Source: Levilactobacillus brevis (GTDB taxonomy: Bacteria > Bacillota > Bacilli > Lactobacillales > Lactobacillaceae). Taken from it: a stretch of DNA of 64,000 nucleotides. The position numbers and the translations under genes were made by a program. Below the pieces are notes generated by a model. That model was not told where the DNA came from and searched no databases. It saw nothing but the letters and a program-made list of their open reading frames with translations. Location of the stretch: assembly GCA_003666485.1 (NCBI GenBank), contig CP032931.1:2852001-2916000 (forward strand), read 5' to 3'. Every line of letters starts with the position of its first letter. The first letter of the stretch is position 1. Below, in pieces: positions 19,132-30,879 of the stretch.

Positions 19132-19897
19132 TTATCTTGTAAAACTCCTCTGCGTTTTTAAACGTGGCGGCCGCGATGGCTTCCGGTGTGGTCTCGCGTT
19201 CCTTGGCAATCGCTTCGACCGTGTAGCGGGTAAAGCCGGGTTCATTTTGCTCGCCACGGTGGGGTTCCGGCGTCAAATACGGCGCGTCGGTCTCGACCAT
19301 CATCACGTCAAGCGGCGTTGCGCGCACGGAATCGTGGACCTCATGCGCGTTCTTAAAGCTGGCCACGCCCGAATAGGAAATGTGCATGCCCAGGTCCAAG
19401 AACTTCTTCAGCCATTCGGGGTCGCCGTTAAAGCTGTGCATCACGCCCCCGATGTCGCGGATATCGGCGTCTTTGATGATGCGATAGGTATCCTCAAACG
19501 CATCCCGGTTGTGCACGGCAATGGGCTTGCCGACTTCCTTGGCAATGGCGATTTGTCGGGCAAAGACCTTGCGTTGGACGTCTTGGGGCGACGTATCCCA
19601 ATGATAGTCCAGGCCAATCTCCCCCAACGCCACGACCCGATCATCGGCCAGTTGTTCTTCCAACAGCTTCTCGGCCGCGGCGTCGTAGTTCTTTGAGTCT
19701 TCCGGATGCCAACCGACCGCGGCATAGAGCTGCGGATACTGGTGGGCCAACTTAATGGCGTCGGCATTCAGCTGTGTGTTCGAGCCGATGTTGGTCATCT
19801 TGACCACGCCCAAGTCGGCCGCCCGCTTGAGGTAGCCGGGCACATCGTTGATGAACTCTTCGCTGTTCAAATGCGTATGCGAATCAAAGATTTTCAT
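19118..19897 (-). CDS. tatD: TatD family metal-dependent DNase
   Basis: 259 residues from ATG 19897 with AAAGGAG seven bases upstream; the longer frame to 20146 reads through repeat B and is not coding. Metal ligands: N-terminal DSHTHL, GEIGLDY, a VHNRD His, HSFNG and ETDAPYL. Cytosolic 3'-5' nuclease of the YabD type. Follows metG on the same strand. Confidence 0.93.
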   Translation of the reverse strand: MKIFDSHTHLNSEEFINDVPGYLKRAADLGVVKMTNIGSNTQLNADAIKLAHQYPQLYAAVGWHPEDSKNYDAAAEKLLEEQLADDRVVALGEIGLDYHWDTSPQDVQRKVFARQIAIAKEVGKPIAVHNRDAFEDTYRIIKDADIRDIGGVMHSFNGDPEWLKKFLDLGMHISYSGVASFKNAHEVHDSVRATPLDVMMVETDAPYLTPEPHRGEQNEPGFTRYTVEAIAKERETTPEAIAAATFKNAEEFYKINEED

Positions 19898-19933
19898 CTT
19901 GTTCTCCTTTTTTACTTTTTCTCTACTGTCTTG

Positions 19934-20130
19934 ACTGGCCGCCTTGCCGTCCGCCAAATATGGGTCGTGTCGCTGTGGGCGGACCGGACCGAGCCTGAGA
20001 GGCGGTCTCGGCCTCGCTTTGAGCCGAAGAACACGTCTCAAAGACGCCAGTTTCCTAAGCGGGCAAAGACCACCCGCTAAGGGAACTCCCACGGCTGAAC
20101 CCATATTTGGCGGACTATCGGCTACAGAAG
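19934..20130 (-). repeat. Interspersed palindromic repeat, copy B
   Basis: Reverse-orientation copy of the family described at 8027-8418: starts CTGGCCGCCTTGCCGTCCGCCAAATATG and ends CATATTTGGCGGA with a divergent middle (compensating differences keep the stems). Lies just upstream of the tatD ribosome site. Confidence 0.8.
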
Positions 20131-20214
20131 TGCTTGCCAGTAACAACTTGCTTAGCCCCCTGCAGCAGCTACTTTACCAACCAACTCCACTAGGCCCAAC
20201 ACAGCGTTACTGAT

Positions 20215-20460
20215 AAGCACTAGCTTGCCGGAGGCAGCCAGGGTGGAGCCAGCTGTGTCGACGGTGTTGGCTGAGGTCTTTTCTCAGCCTACACCGTGGG
20301 ACGACTTGGAAGACTGGCGAACTTTGCCAGACTTTCAAGCGAACCGGAAGACCGCCCCTCAGGCTGGAGGTGTTCCCCAGAGCAGGTGGAACCCTGGCAG
20401 CCGCAGGCATCTGGGCTCGCCAGCCTAGATTTTCGCGGAACGGTAAGGCGGACAGCACCT
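20215..20460. repeat. Second type of structured intergenic element
   Basis: Unrelated in detail to the A-G family but strongly palindromic. ACGGTGTTGGCTGAG pairs with CTCAGCCTACACCGT (15 bases, about 20258-20294). CTTGGAAGACTGGC pairs with GCCAGACTTTCAAG. An outer AGGCTGG/CCAGCCT encloses CCCAGA/TCTGGG. No T run and no convincing gene. Lies between metG and repeat B; only one copy in this window. 20461-20550 shows nothing further. Confidence 0.6.
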
Positions 20461-20550
20461 GTGTTCGTCAGCACCAAGGCATTTACAACAAAACGCGGTC
20501 GGCGTCTCATCGATCCGCCGCCCACGTTTTGGTTATGGTTTCTTCAATTA

Positions 20551-22955
<2,405 letters not shown>

Positions 22956-23801
22956 CTAAAACAAATCCAACTGCTGCGGGGCCAGGTTCTGCCAGTGGAG
23001 GCCGAGAATCTCGCGGAGGCGTAACGCGTTGGGTGCCGCGTCCCGACCGGAATTGTTGTTGAAGATGACACAAACGTCCTTCGCCTGTGCATCCAACCGC
23101 TTGGCCAACGCCGCAAGCTCCTGTAGTTCTGCTTCCGAATAGCGGTACAAGGTCCGCGTCTTGCGCCAATCCTGCCCCTGGTTGAACCAGCCCTTGGCAT
23201 TGCGTCCGTGAAGCCGGACCACCGCCAATTCTGGTGTCGTGACCATTTCCACCAACGGAATACCATCGTTTAAGTTGTGGGGCTCATCCGTCGTGACGTT
23301 AGTAAAGTGCAGCGACTTCAGGTAGGCCATGACGTCGGCCGTCATCCCCGGCGTGGCGAACCAGCTGGGGCTACGAAACTCCACGGCCACCGGCAAATCA
23401 CCCATCAAGACCCGCACGTTGCGCAGATACTCGATGTTTGCCGTAGTCCGGTTGAAGAACGGCGGAAATTGGAACAGCACCGTCAATAATTTATGCGCCT
23501 TGATCAACGGCCAAATCGCCGAACGGAACTCCGTGAAGGCGGTATTACGGGCCACCTCATCATCGGCGTTCTGCCGGTCGTGACGCGTCATCACCTGGTT
23601 AGCCTTCAAAATATATTGAAAGCCATCCGGTACGGCCGCCTGCCATTTCTCAACCGTACTCTGGCGCGGAATACCGTAAAACGGCGTGTCCAACTCAACC
23701 ACGGGCAGGTGCCCCGCGTATTCGCTGAGTGTTACCGGCCGCGTCTCACCGCCAATCAAGGCTGGATGTTCCGTCCAGGTAGTTAAACCAATCGTAATCA
23801 T
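22956..23801 (-). CDS. DUF72 family protein (YecE-like)
   Basis: 281 residues, TIM-barrel-like DUF72 protein. Recognisable motifs are an N-terminal ITIGLTTWTEHP, ELDTPFYGIP, FQFPPFFNRT, AVEFRSPSW, VVRLHGRN and a late CVIFNNNSGRDA. Widespread and cytosolic, of unknown catalytic role. Monocistronic, with repeat C upstream. Confidence 0.88.
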   Translation of the reverse strand: MITIGLTTWTEHPALIGGETRPVTLSEYAGHLPVVELDTPFYGIPRQSTVEKWQAAVPDGFQYILKANQVMTRHDRQNADDEVARNTAFTEFRSAIWPLIKAHKLLTVLFQFPPFFNRTTANIEYLRNVRVLMGDLPVAVEFRSPSWFATPGMTADVMAYLKSLHFTNVTTDEPHNLNDGIPLVEMVTTPELAVVRLHGRNAKGWFNQGQDWRKTRTLYRYSEAELQELAALAKRLDAQAKDVCVIFNNNSGRDAAPNALRLREILGLHWQNLAPQQLDLF

Positions 23802-23853
23802 CCAATGCCCCCTTATCTTACGTGCAACTCAGTTAGCGTCTCATGTCAATCGC

Positions 23854-24124
23854 GCTGGCCGCCTGACCGTTCGCCCAATTTGGACCGTGACGCTGTGGGA
23901 AGGACCAACCCGACTAGCTGTGATATATCTCCGTAGCCGGAGTCCGTCAAATATGAGCTCAGCCGTGGGAGTTCCCTTAGCGGCACGATTCACGCCGGTT
24001 AGGGAACTGGCGACTTTGAGACGCGGTCTTTCGGCTCAAAGTCGAGGTGTCGAGACCGCCCTTCGGCTCGACCCGTCCGCCCACAGCGTTCCGGCTCATA
24101 TTTGACGGATGGGAGGCGGCCAGC
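23854..24124 (+). repeat. Interspersed palindromic repeat, copy C (composite)
   Basis: A nearly full forward copy (about 23940-24124, starting GTCCGTCAAATATGAGC and ending GGGAGGCGGCCAGC) is preceded by a 55-base fragment (23854-23910, GCTGGCCGCCTGACCG..., ending TGTGGGAAGGACC) matching the left end of the reverse-type copy at 62188. It looks like an inverted pair (as at 62188-62741) collapsed by an internal deletion. Confidence 0.75.
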
Positions 24125-24136
24125 TTAGTCAGCACT

Positions 24137-24463
24137 TCACTTAAACCGTTCAAACTGCTTGATCAGCTCAGCTTCCGGCGTGGACAGCCGCCCACTGAGC
24201 TGGCCAATCAGACGTTTGCCGGTCAAGCGGTCATTGTAGCGAATCCCCGTCACACACAGGTCGATCAACGCAAAGAGTGCCGTGACCAACACCGCTTGGC
24301 TGCGGGCAAAGCTGGCGTTGAAGAGCGTCACGATTTGCCCGCTGAAGGCCAGTTGGAGAATCCCATAAATGACCAGCGTATCCGGAATCAGCTGGAGCAC
24401 GCTCAGCAAGCGCAGCCGGCGAACCAGGTTGCGCAGTTGACGAATGACTTCTTGATGGCTCAT
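24137..24463 (-). CDS. Small membrane protein of unknown function
   Basis: 108 residues, basic N-terminus (MSHQEVIRQLRNLVRRLR), two hydrophobic segments (about 25-45 and 58-78) and a cytosolic tail. Lies 5 bases after the sirtuin gene and is probably co-transcribed with it. I do not recognise a family. Confidence 0.65.
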   Translation of the reverse strand: MSHQEVIRQLRNLVRRLRLLSVLQLIPDTLVIYGILQLAFSGQIVTLFNASFARSQAVLVTALFALIDLCVTGIRYNDRLTGKRLIGQLSGRLSTPEAELIKQFERFK

Positions 24464-24468
24464 CAGCG

Positions 24469-25173
24469 TTACCCCCGAACTTGCAGGTCGTTGAAGAACG
24501 TGGTGGCTTCGGCCTGCACCATGTCGTAGTCAAAGCCCAGATCTAACTTTTCTTGATTGACGACCACGACTTTGGCCGCCGAATTGCGGTAATCCAACAG
24601 CCCAGCGAACGGATAGACCCGCATGGAGGTACCGACGATGACGACCAAATCTGCTTGATTCATCGCCGCCACGGACCGTTGAATATTTAACTCGTTGAGT
24701 CCCTCATCATACAACACGACATCCGGCCGTAACCAGCCGCCGTCCACGTCATGGTGCGGGTCCTTCAAATAGTCTTGCCACGGGACCTGTGCGCCGCAGA
24801 CCTGACAGTAGACACGATACATGTTGCCGTGAAATTCGACCAAATGCTTGGTGTCGGCCACGTTGTACAGGTTATCGATATTTTGCGTGATGACCGTCGC
24901 GCGGTCTTGACGGGTCAACGCCGCTTGCTTTTCATGAATGACATTGGGCTTGGCGTCCGGATGGTACAGGTTTTGCTTCACGTAGTCGTAAAAGACTTCT
25001 GGTTCCTGTGCCAGACAGGCGTGACTCAAATAATACTCGGCGTTGCGGTGCCCGGTGTACAGGCCGTTTTTCGACCGGTAATCCGGAATCCCCGACGGCG
25101 TCGAAACGCCCGCACCCGTAAGAAATACGATGTGCTTGGCTTGGTCAAAGGTTGCTTGTAAGCTCGCTTCCAT
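24469..25173 (-). CDS. Sir2 family NAD-dependent protein deacylase with degenerate zinc site
   Basis: 234 residues from ATG 25173 (AGAAGGG nine bases upstream; ATGs at 25182 and 25179 are too close to it). NAD-binding GAGVSTPSGIPDYRS, TQNIDNL and catalytic His in VEFHGNM are intact. Only one Cys pair (CQVCG) is present. Where the second CxxC should be the text reads DPHHDVDGGWLRPDV, so zinc binding may use His/Asp or be lost. Confidence 0.88.
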   Translation of the reverse strand: MEASLQATFDQAKHIVFLTGAGVSTPSGIPDYRSKNGLYTGHRNAEYYLSHACLAQEPEVFYDYVKQNLYHPDAKPNVIHEKQAALTRQDRATVITQNIDNLYNVADTKHLVEFHGNMYRVYCQVCGAQVPWQDYLKDPHHDVDGGWLRPDVVLYDEGLNELNIQRSVAAMNQADLVVIVGTSMRVYPFAGLLDYRNSAAKVVVVNQEKLDLGFDYDMVQAEATTFFNDLQVRG

Positions 25174-25203
25174 CCCCATCATCCCTTCTGTGAATGCTAA
25201 CTG

Positions 25204-26169
25204 TTAACGTAAAATATAAGGCATCTTCAATTGCTTAAATAAATCTTCCACGGTCATACTGTAGATCTTGGTGTAGTACTCTGGCGTATCATCCTTAGGC
25301 GCTGGTGACGGCAACACGAAGGCGTTTTGTTCATCCGCCTTGTTAAAACCGACGTACCCCCGCCGTTGCGTGGTCTTCTCGTGCATATCGGAATGGTACA
25401 GTTCAAAGATCTGCTTGACCTGTAAGCCCAGTTGTCGTTTGGACAAGACACTGGTCAGCGTGGTGAACTCGGTGTTGTGTAAAGCGGGCAGGCTCCAGGC
25501 TTCCAGTTGTTCGTCGAAGGCCTTGAAGAGCTTGACCACGTTACGTCGCAGGCTAAATGGCGAGTCGACCGGCTTGGCCGTGATTACTGCGTACAGCTTT
25601 TGCGCAGCGGCAAAGCTGATTGGGTAGTCGCGCGTGAACTGGTCCATGATGGCCTGGTCGTCGGTCCCAAAGAAGACCAGCGCATCCAACAGCGTCAAGG
25701 TCCGCAACGTCATTTCATCATCGACTGGCGTTGGTTCTGGCTTGATGGTGGCCGTGACTCCCTTCAAGTATAGGTCCTTGATGTGGTCGTCGATCAAATG
25801 ATGCTTGCGTTGTTCGCTGACCACCACAATGTGACTCACGATGTCGTAGAGCTCGGTGCCCATGATCATTAGTTGTTCATCCAATGCAGGTTGGCCCGTG
25901 GTCAATGAGAAGAAGACTTGGGGGAAGCCGGACAGAATCATCAATAAATGTAGCAGTTCGTGGGACGCCGTGTAGTTGGGCGCCGTCAGATCAGCTACCT
26001 GAATGGCAATGTCCTTGCCCATTTGCATCTGTTGGGCTTGGTCATGCCGCACGAAGCCGGCTTGAAGTTCGCCGATCATTTGGACGGTGACCTTGCCGGG
26101 ATACAGGGCATTGACTTGGTCTAATAAATCTTGTACTGTGTCGTTCAATTCAACATCTTTTGCTTGCAT
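25204..26169 (-). CDS. Putative zinc peptidase-like protein (HELLH)
   Basis: 321 residues, no signal peptide. SHELLHLLMIL (about residues 70-80) is an HExxH zinc motif in a helix; the remainder is helical and acidic, with no family I can name. It lies 15 bases after mvaA and before the sirtuin on the same strand. Conserved-looking codon use argues that it is real. Protease activity is inference from the motif only. Confidence 0.7.
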   Translation of the reverse strand: MQAKDVELNDTVQDLLDQVNALYPGKVTVQMIGELQAGFVRHDQAQQMQMGKDIAIQVADLTAPNYTASHELLHLLMILSGFPQVFFSLTTGQPALDEQLMIMGTELYDIVSHIVVVSEQRKHHLIDDHIKDLYLKGVTATIKPEPTPVDDEMTLRTLTLLDALVFFGTDDQAIMDQFTRDYPISFAAAQKLYAVITAKPVDSPFSLRRNVVKLFKAFDEQLEAWSLPALHNTEFTTLTSVLSKRQLGLQVKQIFELYHSDMHEKTTQRRGYVGFNKADEQNAFVLPSPAPKDDTPEYYTKIYSMTVEDLFKQLKMPYILR

Positions 26170-26184
26170 GCGCGTTCAATTCCC

Positions 26185-27447
26185 CTATTTCTTTAAATTT
26201 GCTTGACGGACCGCCTGAAGCGCCGCCGTTGCCTGGGCCATCGTCGGTTGCGTGATGGTTGCCAGGCGTTGGACCACTGCCGGTAATTCGGCCGGAGTCG
26301 CGCCCACGGACAGGGCCAGCGACTTGCGCTGAAGTGACATGTGGCCGCGCTGAATCCCGTCGGTCACGAGTGCACGCAGAGCCGCCACGTTTTGGGCTAA
26401 CCCTACGGCCGCCGTGACACCCATAAGTTGCCGGGCGCTGGTGACCTGGGCCAATTGTTGGTTGACCTTGACTAGCGGCAAGACCCGCGTGGCCCCACCG
26501 ACGAAGCCTAACGCCAGTGGTACCGTCAGCTCGCCGTGGAGCTGGTCATCACGGACCCACCAGCGACTCAGGCCTTGATACTGGCCATTTCGGCTGGCAT
26601 AGGCGTGGACACCGCTTTCCACGGCACGCCAATCATTGCCCATGGCCAAGACCACGGCGTCGATGCCATTCATGATGCCCTTGTTGTGGGTCACCGCGCG
26701 GTACGGGTCGACCTGGGCAAAGTCACTGGCCGCCGCAATCCGTTGGGCGACCGTGGCCCCGGCAGTGGTCTTGGTCTGCAATTGCGCCACCGGTACGCAA
26801 CAGCTGGCCGTGACCAGACTGTGCGTGGCGTAATTGCTTAAAATACTCATTAAAATATCGTTGTCGCGGTGCAGCTTGATGTCGGCCGCCACCGCTTCGG
26901 TCAGCGTATTGACCAGGTTGGCCCCCATGGCCTCGCCCACGTCAATGAACAGGTCCAGGGATACCCAATCCGGCGGCAATTGCCGAATCCGTAACGACCG
27001 AGTGCCCCCACCGTGCGTCAATAGACTGGGATGGGCCGCGTCAGCCACCTGGCGTAACCGTTGCTGGTTGGCCGTTAACCAGGCCACCAAATCAGCGGGG
27101 TTCGCTACGTGATCAAAGACGATCTGGCCCATCAGCTCACGCCGCGTAATCGTCGTGGTGATGCCGGTGTCACTCGTCAACAGGCGCCCACCATTACTAG
27201 CCGCCGCAATCACCGAGGGCTCCTCGGTCACCATCGGCACAGTCAGGTCGTGGCCATCCACTCGCAGGTTGACCGCCACGCCCTCGGGTAAGCCGTAGGT
27301 CGTTAAATAGTTTTCAATCAAGTCCTCATCAGCCGTTGCCCGATGTGCCGCCAGCGTATCCAGTTGTGCTGGGGTCAGGTGACTGTGCGTCGCCAAACGC
27401 TGGCGGCGCGCCTCATAGGGCAGACGGTAAAAAGGTTGTGGACGCAT
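26185..27447 (-). CDS. mvaA: Hydroxymethylglutaryl-CoA reductase (class II)
   Basis: 420 residues, ATG 27447 with AAGGAGG upstream. Converts HMG-CoA to mevalonate for isoprenoid synthesis. Class II hallmarks: ENYLTTYGLPEG, EPSVIAAASNGG (catalytic Glu), DAMGANLVNT-like GEAMGANLVNT, KGIMNGIDAVVLA (catalytic Lys/Asp) and a C-terminal GHMSLQ His. Soluble. Twelve bases separate it from the Ppx/GppA gene, so they probably share a transcript. Confidence 0.93.
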   Translation of the reverse strand: MRPQPFYRLPYEARRQRLATHSHLTPAQLDTLAAHRATADEDLIENYLTTYGLPEGVAVNLRVDGHDLTVPMVTEEPSVIAAASNGGRLLTSDTGITTTITRRELMGQIVFDHVANPADLVAWLTANQQRLRQVADAAHPSLLTHGGGTRSLRIRQLPPDWVSLDLFIDVGEAMGANLVNTLTEAVAADIKLHRDNDILMSILSNYATHSLVTASCCVPVAQLQTKTTAGATVAQRIAAASDFAQVDPYRAVTHNKGIMNGIDAVVLAMGNDWRAVESGVHAYASRNGQYQGLSRWWVRDDQLHGELTVPLALGFVGGATRVLPLVKVNQQLAQVTSARQLMGVTAAVGLAQNVAALRALVTDGIQRGHMSLQRKSLALSVGATPAELPAVVQRLATITQPTMAQATAALQAVRQANLKK

Positions 27448-27459
27448 AGGTCAGCCTCC

Positions 27460-28380
27460 TTAACGTTGGCTCAGGTATTCAGAAATGATGCCTTCGCGCA
27501 CGCCACTCTCGGAAAAGACGACCCGATCGGAATCGAGCATCTGGAGTAGCGTGACTAGGGGCAACATCCCCCCGATAATAATATCAGCTCGTTCGCTCTC
27601 CAGGCCAGAGATTCGCTTGCGCTCGTTGAGTGGTACGCGTAACAAGCGTTCGAAGGTCTTCATGACCTGGCCGGTGGTCAACCGGTAGCCGTGGATATTT
27701 TCCACGTGCAAGATCTTTTGCTGCTGGCGGTTCATCCGGGCCAACGTCCGGTTAGCGCCGCCCAGCAGGACCAGCGGTAGATGTTTGGCATCATTGAGCC
27801 ACCAAATATCTTGGAGCCGCTCGCGCAAGAAGACCTGCGCGGAGAAGAGGTCGACCGCGGTGACCCGGTCATCCAGCCGGAATTGTTCCGACAGGTTGAC
27901 CGCGCCAAAGGGGACACTGATCAGATTGGCGTCGCGCCCGTCCTTGACGTGGACCAGCTCACAGCTGGCACCACCGGTATCGAGTAGCAGACAGTCCTTG
28001 ATCTTCAGCCGATTCACGGCTCCCAGGTAGTCGTAGTAGGCCTCCTGGTCGCCGGACAACACTTCTAACTCAATGTTTGTCGCGGCCGCAACACGTTTTA
28101 GAAACTCATCGCGGTTTCGCGCCTGCCGGACCGCCGCCGTGGCAATTCCACGGACAATCAGGTGTGGCAACTGCTCGTAGTACGGTCGAAACGACTTGAG
28201 GGCCGCAATCGTCCGGTCCATGGCCTTGGGTTGGAGAATCTTCTCCGGCCCCATGCCTTCGGACAACCGGCTATCTGCCTTGACCCGGTTCACCTCGCGA
28301 TACGTCCCGTCATCATGCAGTTCGTTGACGGCCATCCGCACTGAATTTGAGCCTAAATCAACAATTGCTAGATTTTGCAT
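27460..28380 (-). CDS. Ppx/GppA family exopolyphosphatase
   Basis: 306 residues, ASKHA-fold phosphatase: phosphate-1 loop VDLGSNSVRM, GxATAAVRxARNR, GEEAYY-like GDQEAYYDYLG and LLLDTGGASCELV. Short form lacking the C-terminal HD extension. Probably hydrolyses polyphosphate or pppGpp. Start preceded by GGGGGATG. Lies between trpS and mvaA, all on the minus strand. Confidence 0.88.
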   Translation of the reverse strand: MQNLAIVDLGSNSVRMAVNELHDDGTYREVNRVKADSRLSEGMGPEKILQPKAMDRTIAALKSFRPYYEQLPHLIVRGIATAAVRQARNRDEFLKRVAAATNIELEVLSGDQEAYYDYLGAVNRLKIKDCLLLDTGGASCELVHVKDGRDANLISVPFGAVNLSEQFRLDDRVTAVDLFSAQVFLRERLQDIWWLNDAKHLPLVLLGGANRTLARMNRQQQKILHVENIHGYRLTTGQVMKTFERLLRVPLNERKRISGLESERADIIIGGMLPLVTLLQMLDSDRVVFSESGVREGIISEYLSQR

Positions 28381-28400
28381 GGTGCATCCCCCATTTCAGC

Positions 28401-29420
28401 TTAGCCGAAGTAGTCGATGCCAATCGCGTGCCGGACTTCGTGTAACGTCTGTGCGGCCACTTGGTTAGCCTTTTCACTACCTTGCTTTAAGATGTCATAA
28501 ACAGCGCCTTCGTCAGCCGCAAAAGCCTCGCGCCGTTCACGGATCGGTTGGAGCTTGGCTTGTAAGACTTCGTTTAAATACCGCTTAATCTTAACATCCC
28601 CGAGGCCACCGTGCTGGTATTGTGCCTTGAGTTCTTCGACGTGGTCGCGGTCTTCGGCGAAGATGTCCAGGTACGTGAAGACGGTGTTGCCTTCGATGTG
28701 GCCTGGATCTTCGATGTGCACGTGCTCTGGGTCGGTGTACATGGACATGACCTTCTTTTGAATCGTGTCGGCACTGTCGCCCAGGTAAATGGCGTTGTCC
28801 AAGGACTTGCTCATCTTGGCGTTGCCATCGAGGCCAGGAATCCGGCCTTGGCCCTTAGGTGGGAAGTAGCCTTCGGGTTCGACCAGAATTTCTTGTTGGT
28901 AAATACTGTTGAAGCTCCGCACGATTTCGCGGGTCTGTTCCAGCATAGGCTCTTGGTCTTCGCCCACGGGCACCGTGTCGGCCTTGAATGCCGTGATATC
29001 AGCGGCTTGGCTGACGGGGTAGATGAAGAAGCCAGCGGGCACACTTTCACCAAAGGCCTTTTGCTTGATCTCGTTCTTGACCGTTGGGTTCCGGTTCAAC
29101 CGGGAAACGGAGACCAGGTTCAAGTAAGCCATCGTCAGTTCGTTCAATGCTGGAATCTGGGATTGAACCAGAATCGTTGACTTGGCAGGGTCAATGCCCA
29201 CGGCCAGGTAGTCCAAAGCCACTTGTAACAGACTGTGGCGAATCTTTTCGGGATCGCGTGCGTTGTCGGTCAAAGCCTGCATGTCGGCAATCATGATGTA
29301 GGTATCGTAATCGCCGGTGTTCTGCAGTGCCACCCGGTTCTTCAATGACCCCACGTAATGCCCAATATGGAGCTTACCCGTTGGTCGGTCACCAGTTAAA
29401 ATCACGTGTTTTTTACTCAT
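28401..29420 (-). CDS. trpS: Tryptophanyl-tRNA synthetase
   Basis: 339 residues. Class I synthetase with [13 protein letters not shown] and [10 protein letters not shown]; charges tRNA-Trp. AAGGAG lies before ATG 29420. Expression is governed by the T-box leader immediately upstream. Full length. Confidence 0.96.
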   Translation of the reverse strand: MSKKHVILTGDRPTGKLHIGHYVGSLKNRVALQNTGDYDTYIMIADMQALTDNARDPEKIRHSLLQVALDYLAVGIDPAKSTILVQSQIPALNELTMAYLNLVSVSRLNRNPTVKNEIKQKAFGESVPAGFFIYPVSQAADITAFKADTVPVGEDQEPMLEQTREIVRSFNSIYQQEILVEPEGYFPPKGQGRIPGLDGNAKMSKSLDNAIYLGDSADTIQKKVMSMYTDPEHVHIEDPGHIEGNTVFTYLDIFAEDRDHVEELKAQYQHGGLGDVKIKRYLNEVLQAKLQPIRERREAFAADEGAVYDILKQGSEKANQVAAQTLHEVRHAIGIDYFG

Positions 29421-29439
29421 TAAACGTATTCTCCTTTTC

Positions 29440-29665
29440 TAAAAAGGCGCCCCATTGGCCAATGCCAATAGGACGCTCCTGCGCGGTACCACCTAATTTG
29501 TGGCCATCTATGACCACCACTTTTGTCAATAACGGTGACGCCGCGATAAGTATTTATCGATTTGGTTAAAAATTGCTTGACCCACTTCGACCGTAAAACC
29601 GTTTCAGCTCGGGCGGTTTTTCTCTGGGATTGGCCTACTTTTATCAAGTTCCATTCCCTTATTTT
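29440..29665 (-). promoter_or_regulatory. T-box riboswitch upstream of trpS
   Basis: The minus strand carries the T-box core AGGTGGTACCGCG (29482-29494), followed by a terminator stem (GGAGCGTCC...GGGGCGCC, then five T at 29441-29445). Upstream is Stem I-like sequence (AGTA, CAGAGA and GCTGAAA elements). A TGG at 29582-29584 in GAAGTGGGTC is placed as the likely Trp specifier. Uncharged tRNA-Trp would stabilise the antiterminator. Confidence 0.88.
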
Positions 29666-29716
29666 AGTGGTTTTCCAGCGTAAAGTAAACTGGTATCTGC
29701 CACAAAGATTTTTATC

Positions 29717-29748
29717 GTTCAGGGCTCACAACACGCGTCCCCCTGAAC
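29717..29748 (-). terminator. Hairpin downstream of the alcohol dehydrogenase
   Basis: Perfect arms GTTCAGGG and CCCTGAAC, 45 bases after the gene stop. The T run is weak, so termination is only possible. Confidence 0.4.
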
Positions 29749-29792
29749 GCCCACCGTTGTGCGAAAGCTGGGGCTGATTGGGTCTTGCCCAA

Positions 29793-30743
29793 CTAGTCTT
29801 GCGTCGCAATCAACCGACCAGTGACGCCCCCCTGACGTAGCCTTTCCAAGCCTTGGTCGATCTGACTGAAGTCGATGGTCGTGAGCGTGGGTTTAACTTG
29901 GCCCTTGGACAGCGCGTCGTAACAAAAGGCAATGTCCGAGTTGTCGCCGCCCATGCTGCCGACGAGTTGGGCACGCTTCATGATCAAGTCCCAGGTACTG
30001 ATAGTCGAATGGAGAATGCCCATCCCCACCACAACGACCTTGCCACCAGGCGCCACAACGGACAACGCGTGGGCCGTCGTCGTGTCAAAGCCCGCGAAAT
30101 CAACGATCAGATCAGGCGCGATGTCTTTCATTTCGCTAACATCGTCAAAGATACCCTTGCAGCCCATGGCCTGGGCCATCTGCTTGGCTTCAGGTTTGGG
30201 GTCTGCGGCGTAAACCTCACAGCCGGCCGCAATCGCCAGTTGTGCGCCAAAGTCGCCGATACCACCAATCCCGATGATGCCGACCTTCATGCCCGCCTGC
30301 GCGCCACCGACGCCAAAGATGGCCCGATGAGACGTCATGCCGGCATCCGTTGCCGCAGCACCGTCAATGAATGACACGTTGTCGGGCAGTGGAATCAATT
30401 CCGTTTGTGGGACGACCAGTTTGTTGGCGTAAGCGCCGTCAACCACACCACCGATGGAGACCTGCGTATCTGGGTCAATCGGGCACACCCCAACGCGGTC
30501 ACCCGGCTTGAACTTGCTCACGCCGGCGCCGACCGATTCGATAACCCCGGCGCATTCGTGACCCAGAATCACGGGCGGCTGAACCAAGTCCATCCAGCCC
30601 GGATCATCCATGATGGTCACATCCGTGTGACAGAGTCCAGACGCCTTGATGTCAACGACGACCTGACCCGCTGCCGCCTCGGGATCGGCGACCTCAACCA
30701 GTTGCAGTGGTGCGTGTGTCTTCGTAAATTGCCAGCCTTGCAT
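29793..30743 (-). CDS. Zinc-type alcohol dehydrogenase family protein
   Basis: 316 residues from ATG 30743 (GAAAGG nine bases upstream; the frame extends to 30815 without a site). Medium-chain dehydrogenase: catalytic zinc residues in SGLCHTD and GHECAG, NAD(P) loop GIGGIGDFG. The structural-zinc four-Cys lobe is missing (CPIDPDTQVSIGG), as in some bacterial members. The substrate is unknown; alcohol/aldehyde redox balancing would fit a heterofermenter. A cre-like site upstream suggests catabolite control. Confidence 0.85.
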   Translation of the reverse strand: MQGWQFTKTHAPLQLVEVADPEAAAGQVVVDIKASGLCHTDVTIMDDPGWMDLVQPPVILGHECAGVIESVGAGVSKFKPGDRVGVCPIDPDTQVSIGGVVDGAYANKLVVPQTELIPLPDNVSFIDGAAATDAGMTSHRAIFGVGGAQAGMKVGIIGIGGIGDFGAQLAIAAGCEVYAADPKPEAKQMAQAMGCKGIFDDVSEMKDIAPDLIVDFAGFDTTTAHALSVVAPGGKVVVVGMGILHSTISTWDLIMKRAQLVGSMGGDNSDIAFCYDALSKGQVKPTLTTIDFSQIDQGLERLRQGGVTGRLIATQD

Positions 30744-30863
30744 AGCGTTCATCCTTTCACGTGCTGATTGCGGTGGCGTGGCTCCTGTTCTATGTAAATG
30801 ATGCGTGGTTTTCACAGGACGCCAGCTACCTTACACTTAGCCTAACATAAATCGGCATCTTTA

Positions 30864-30877
30864 TGTAAGCGTTTTCC
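30864..30877. promoter_or_regulatory. cre-like site upstream of the alcohol dehydrogenase
   Basis: TGTAAGCGTTTTCC matches the cre consensus at 13 of 14 positions, about 120 bases before the start codon. Confidence 0.6.
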
Positions 30878-30879
30878 TA

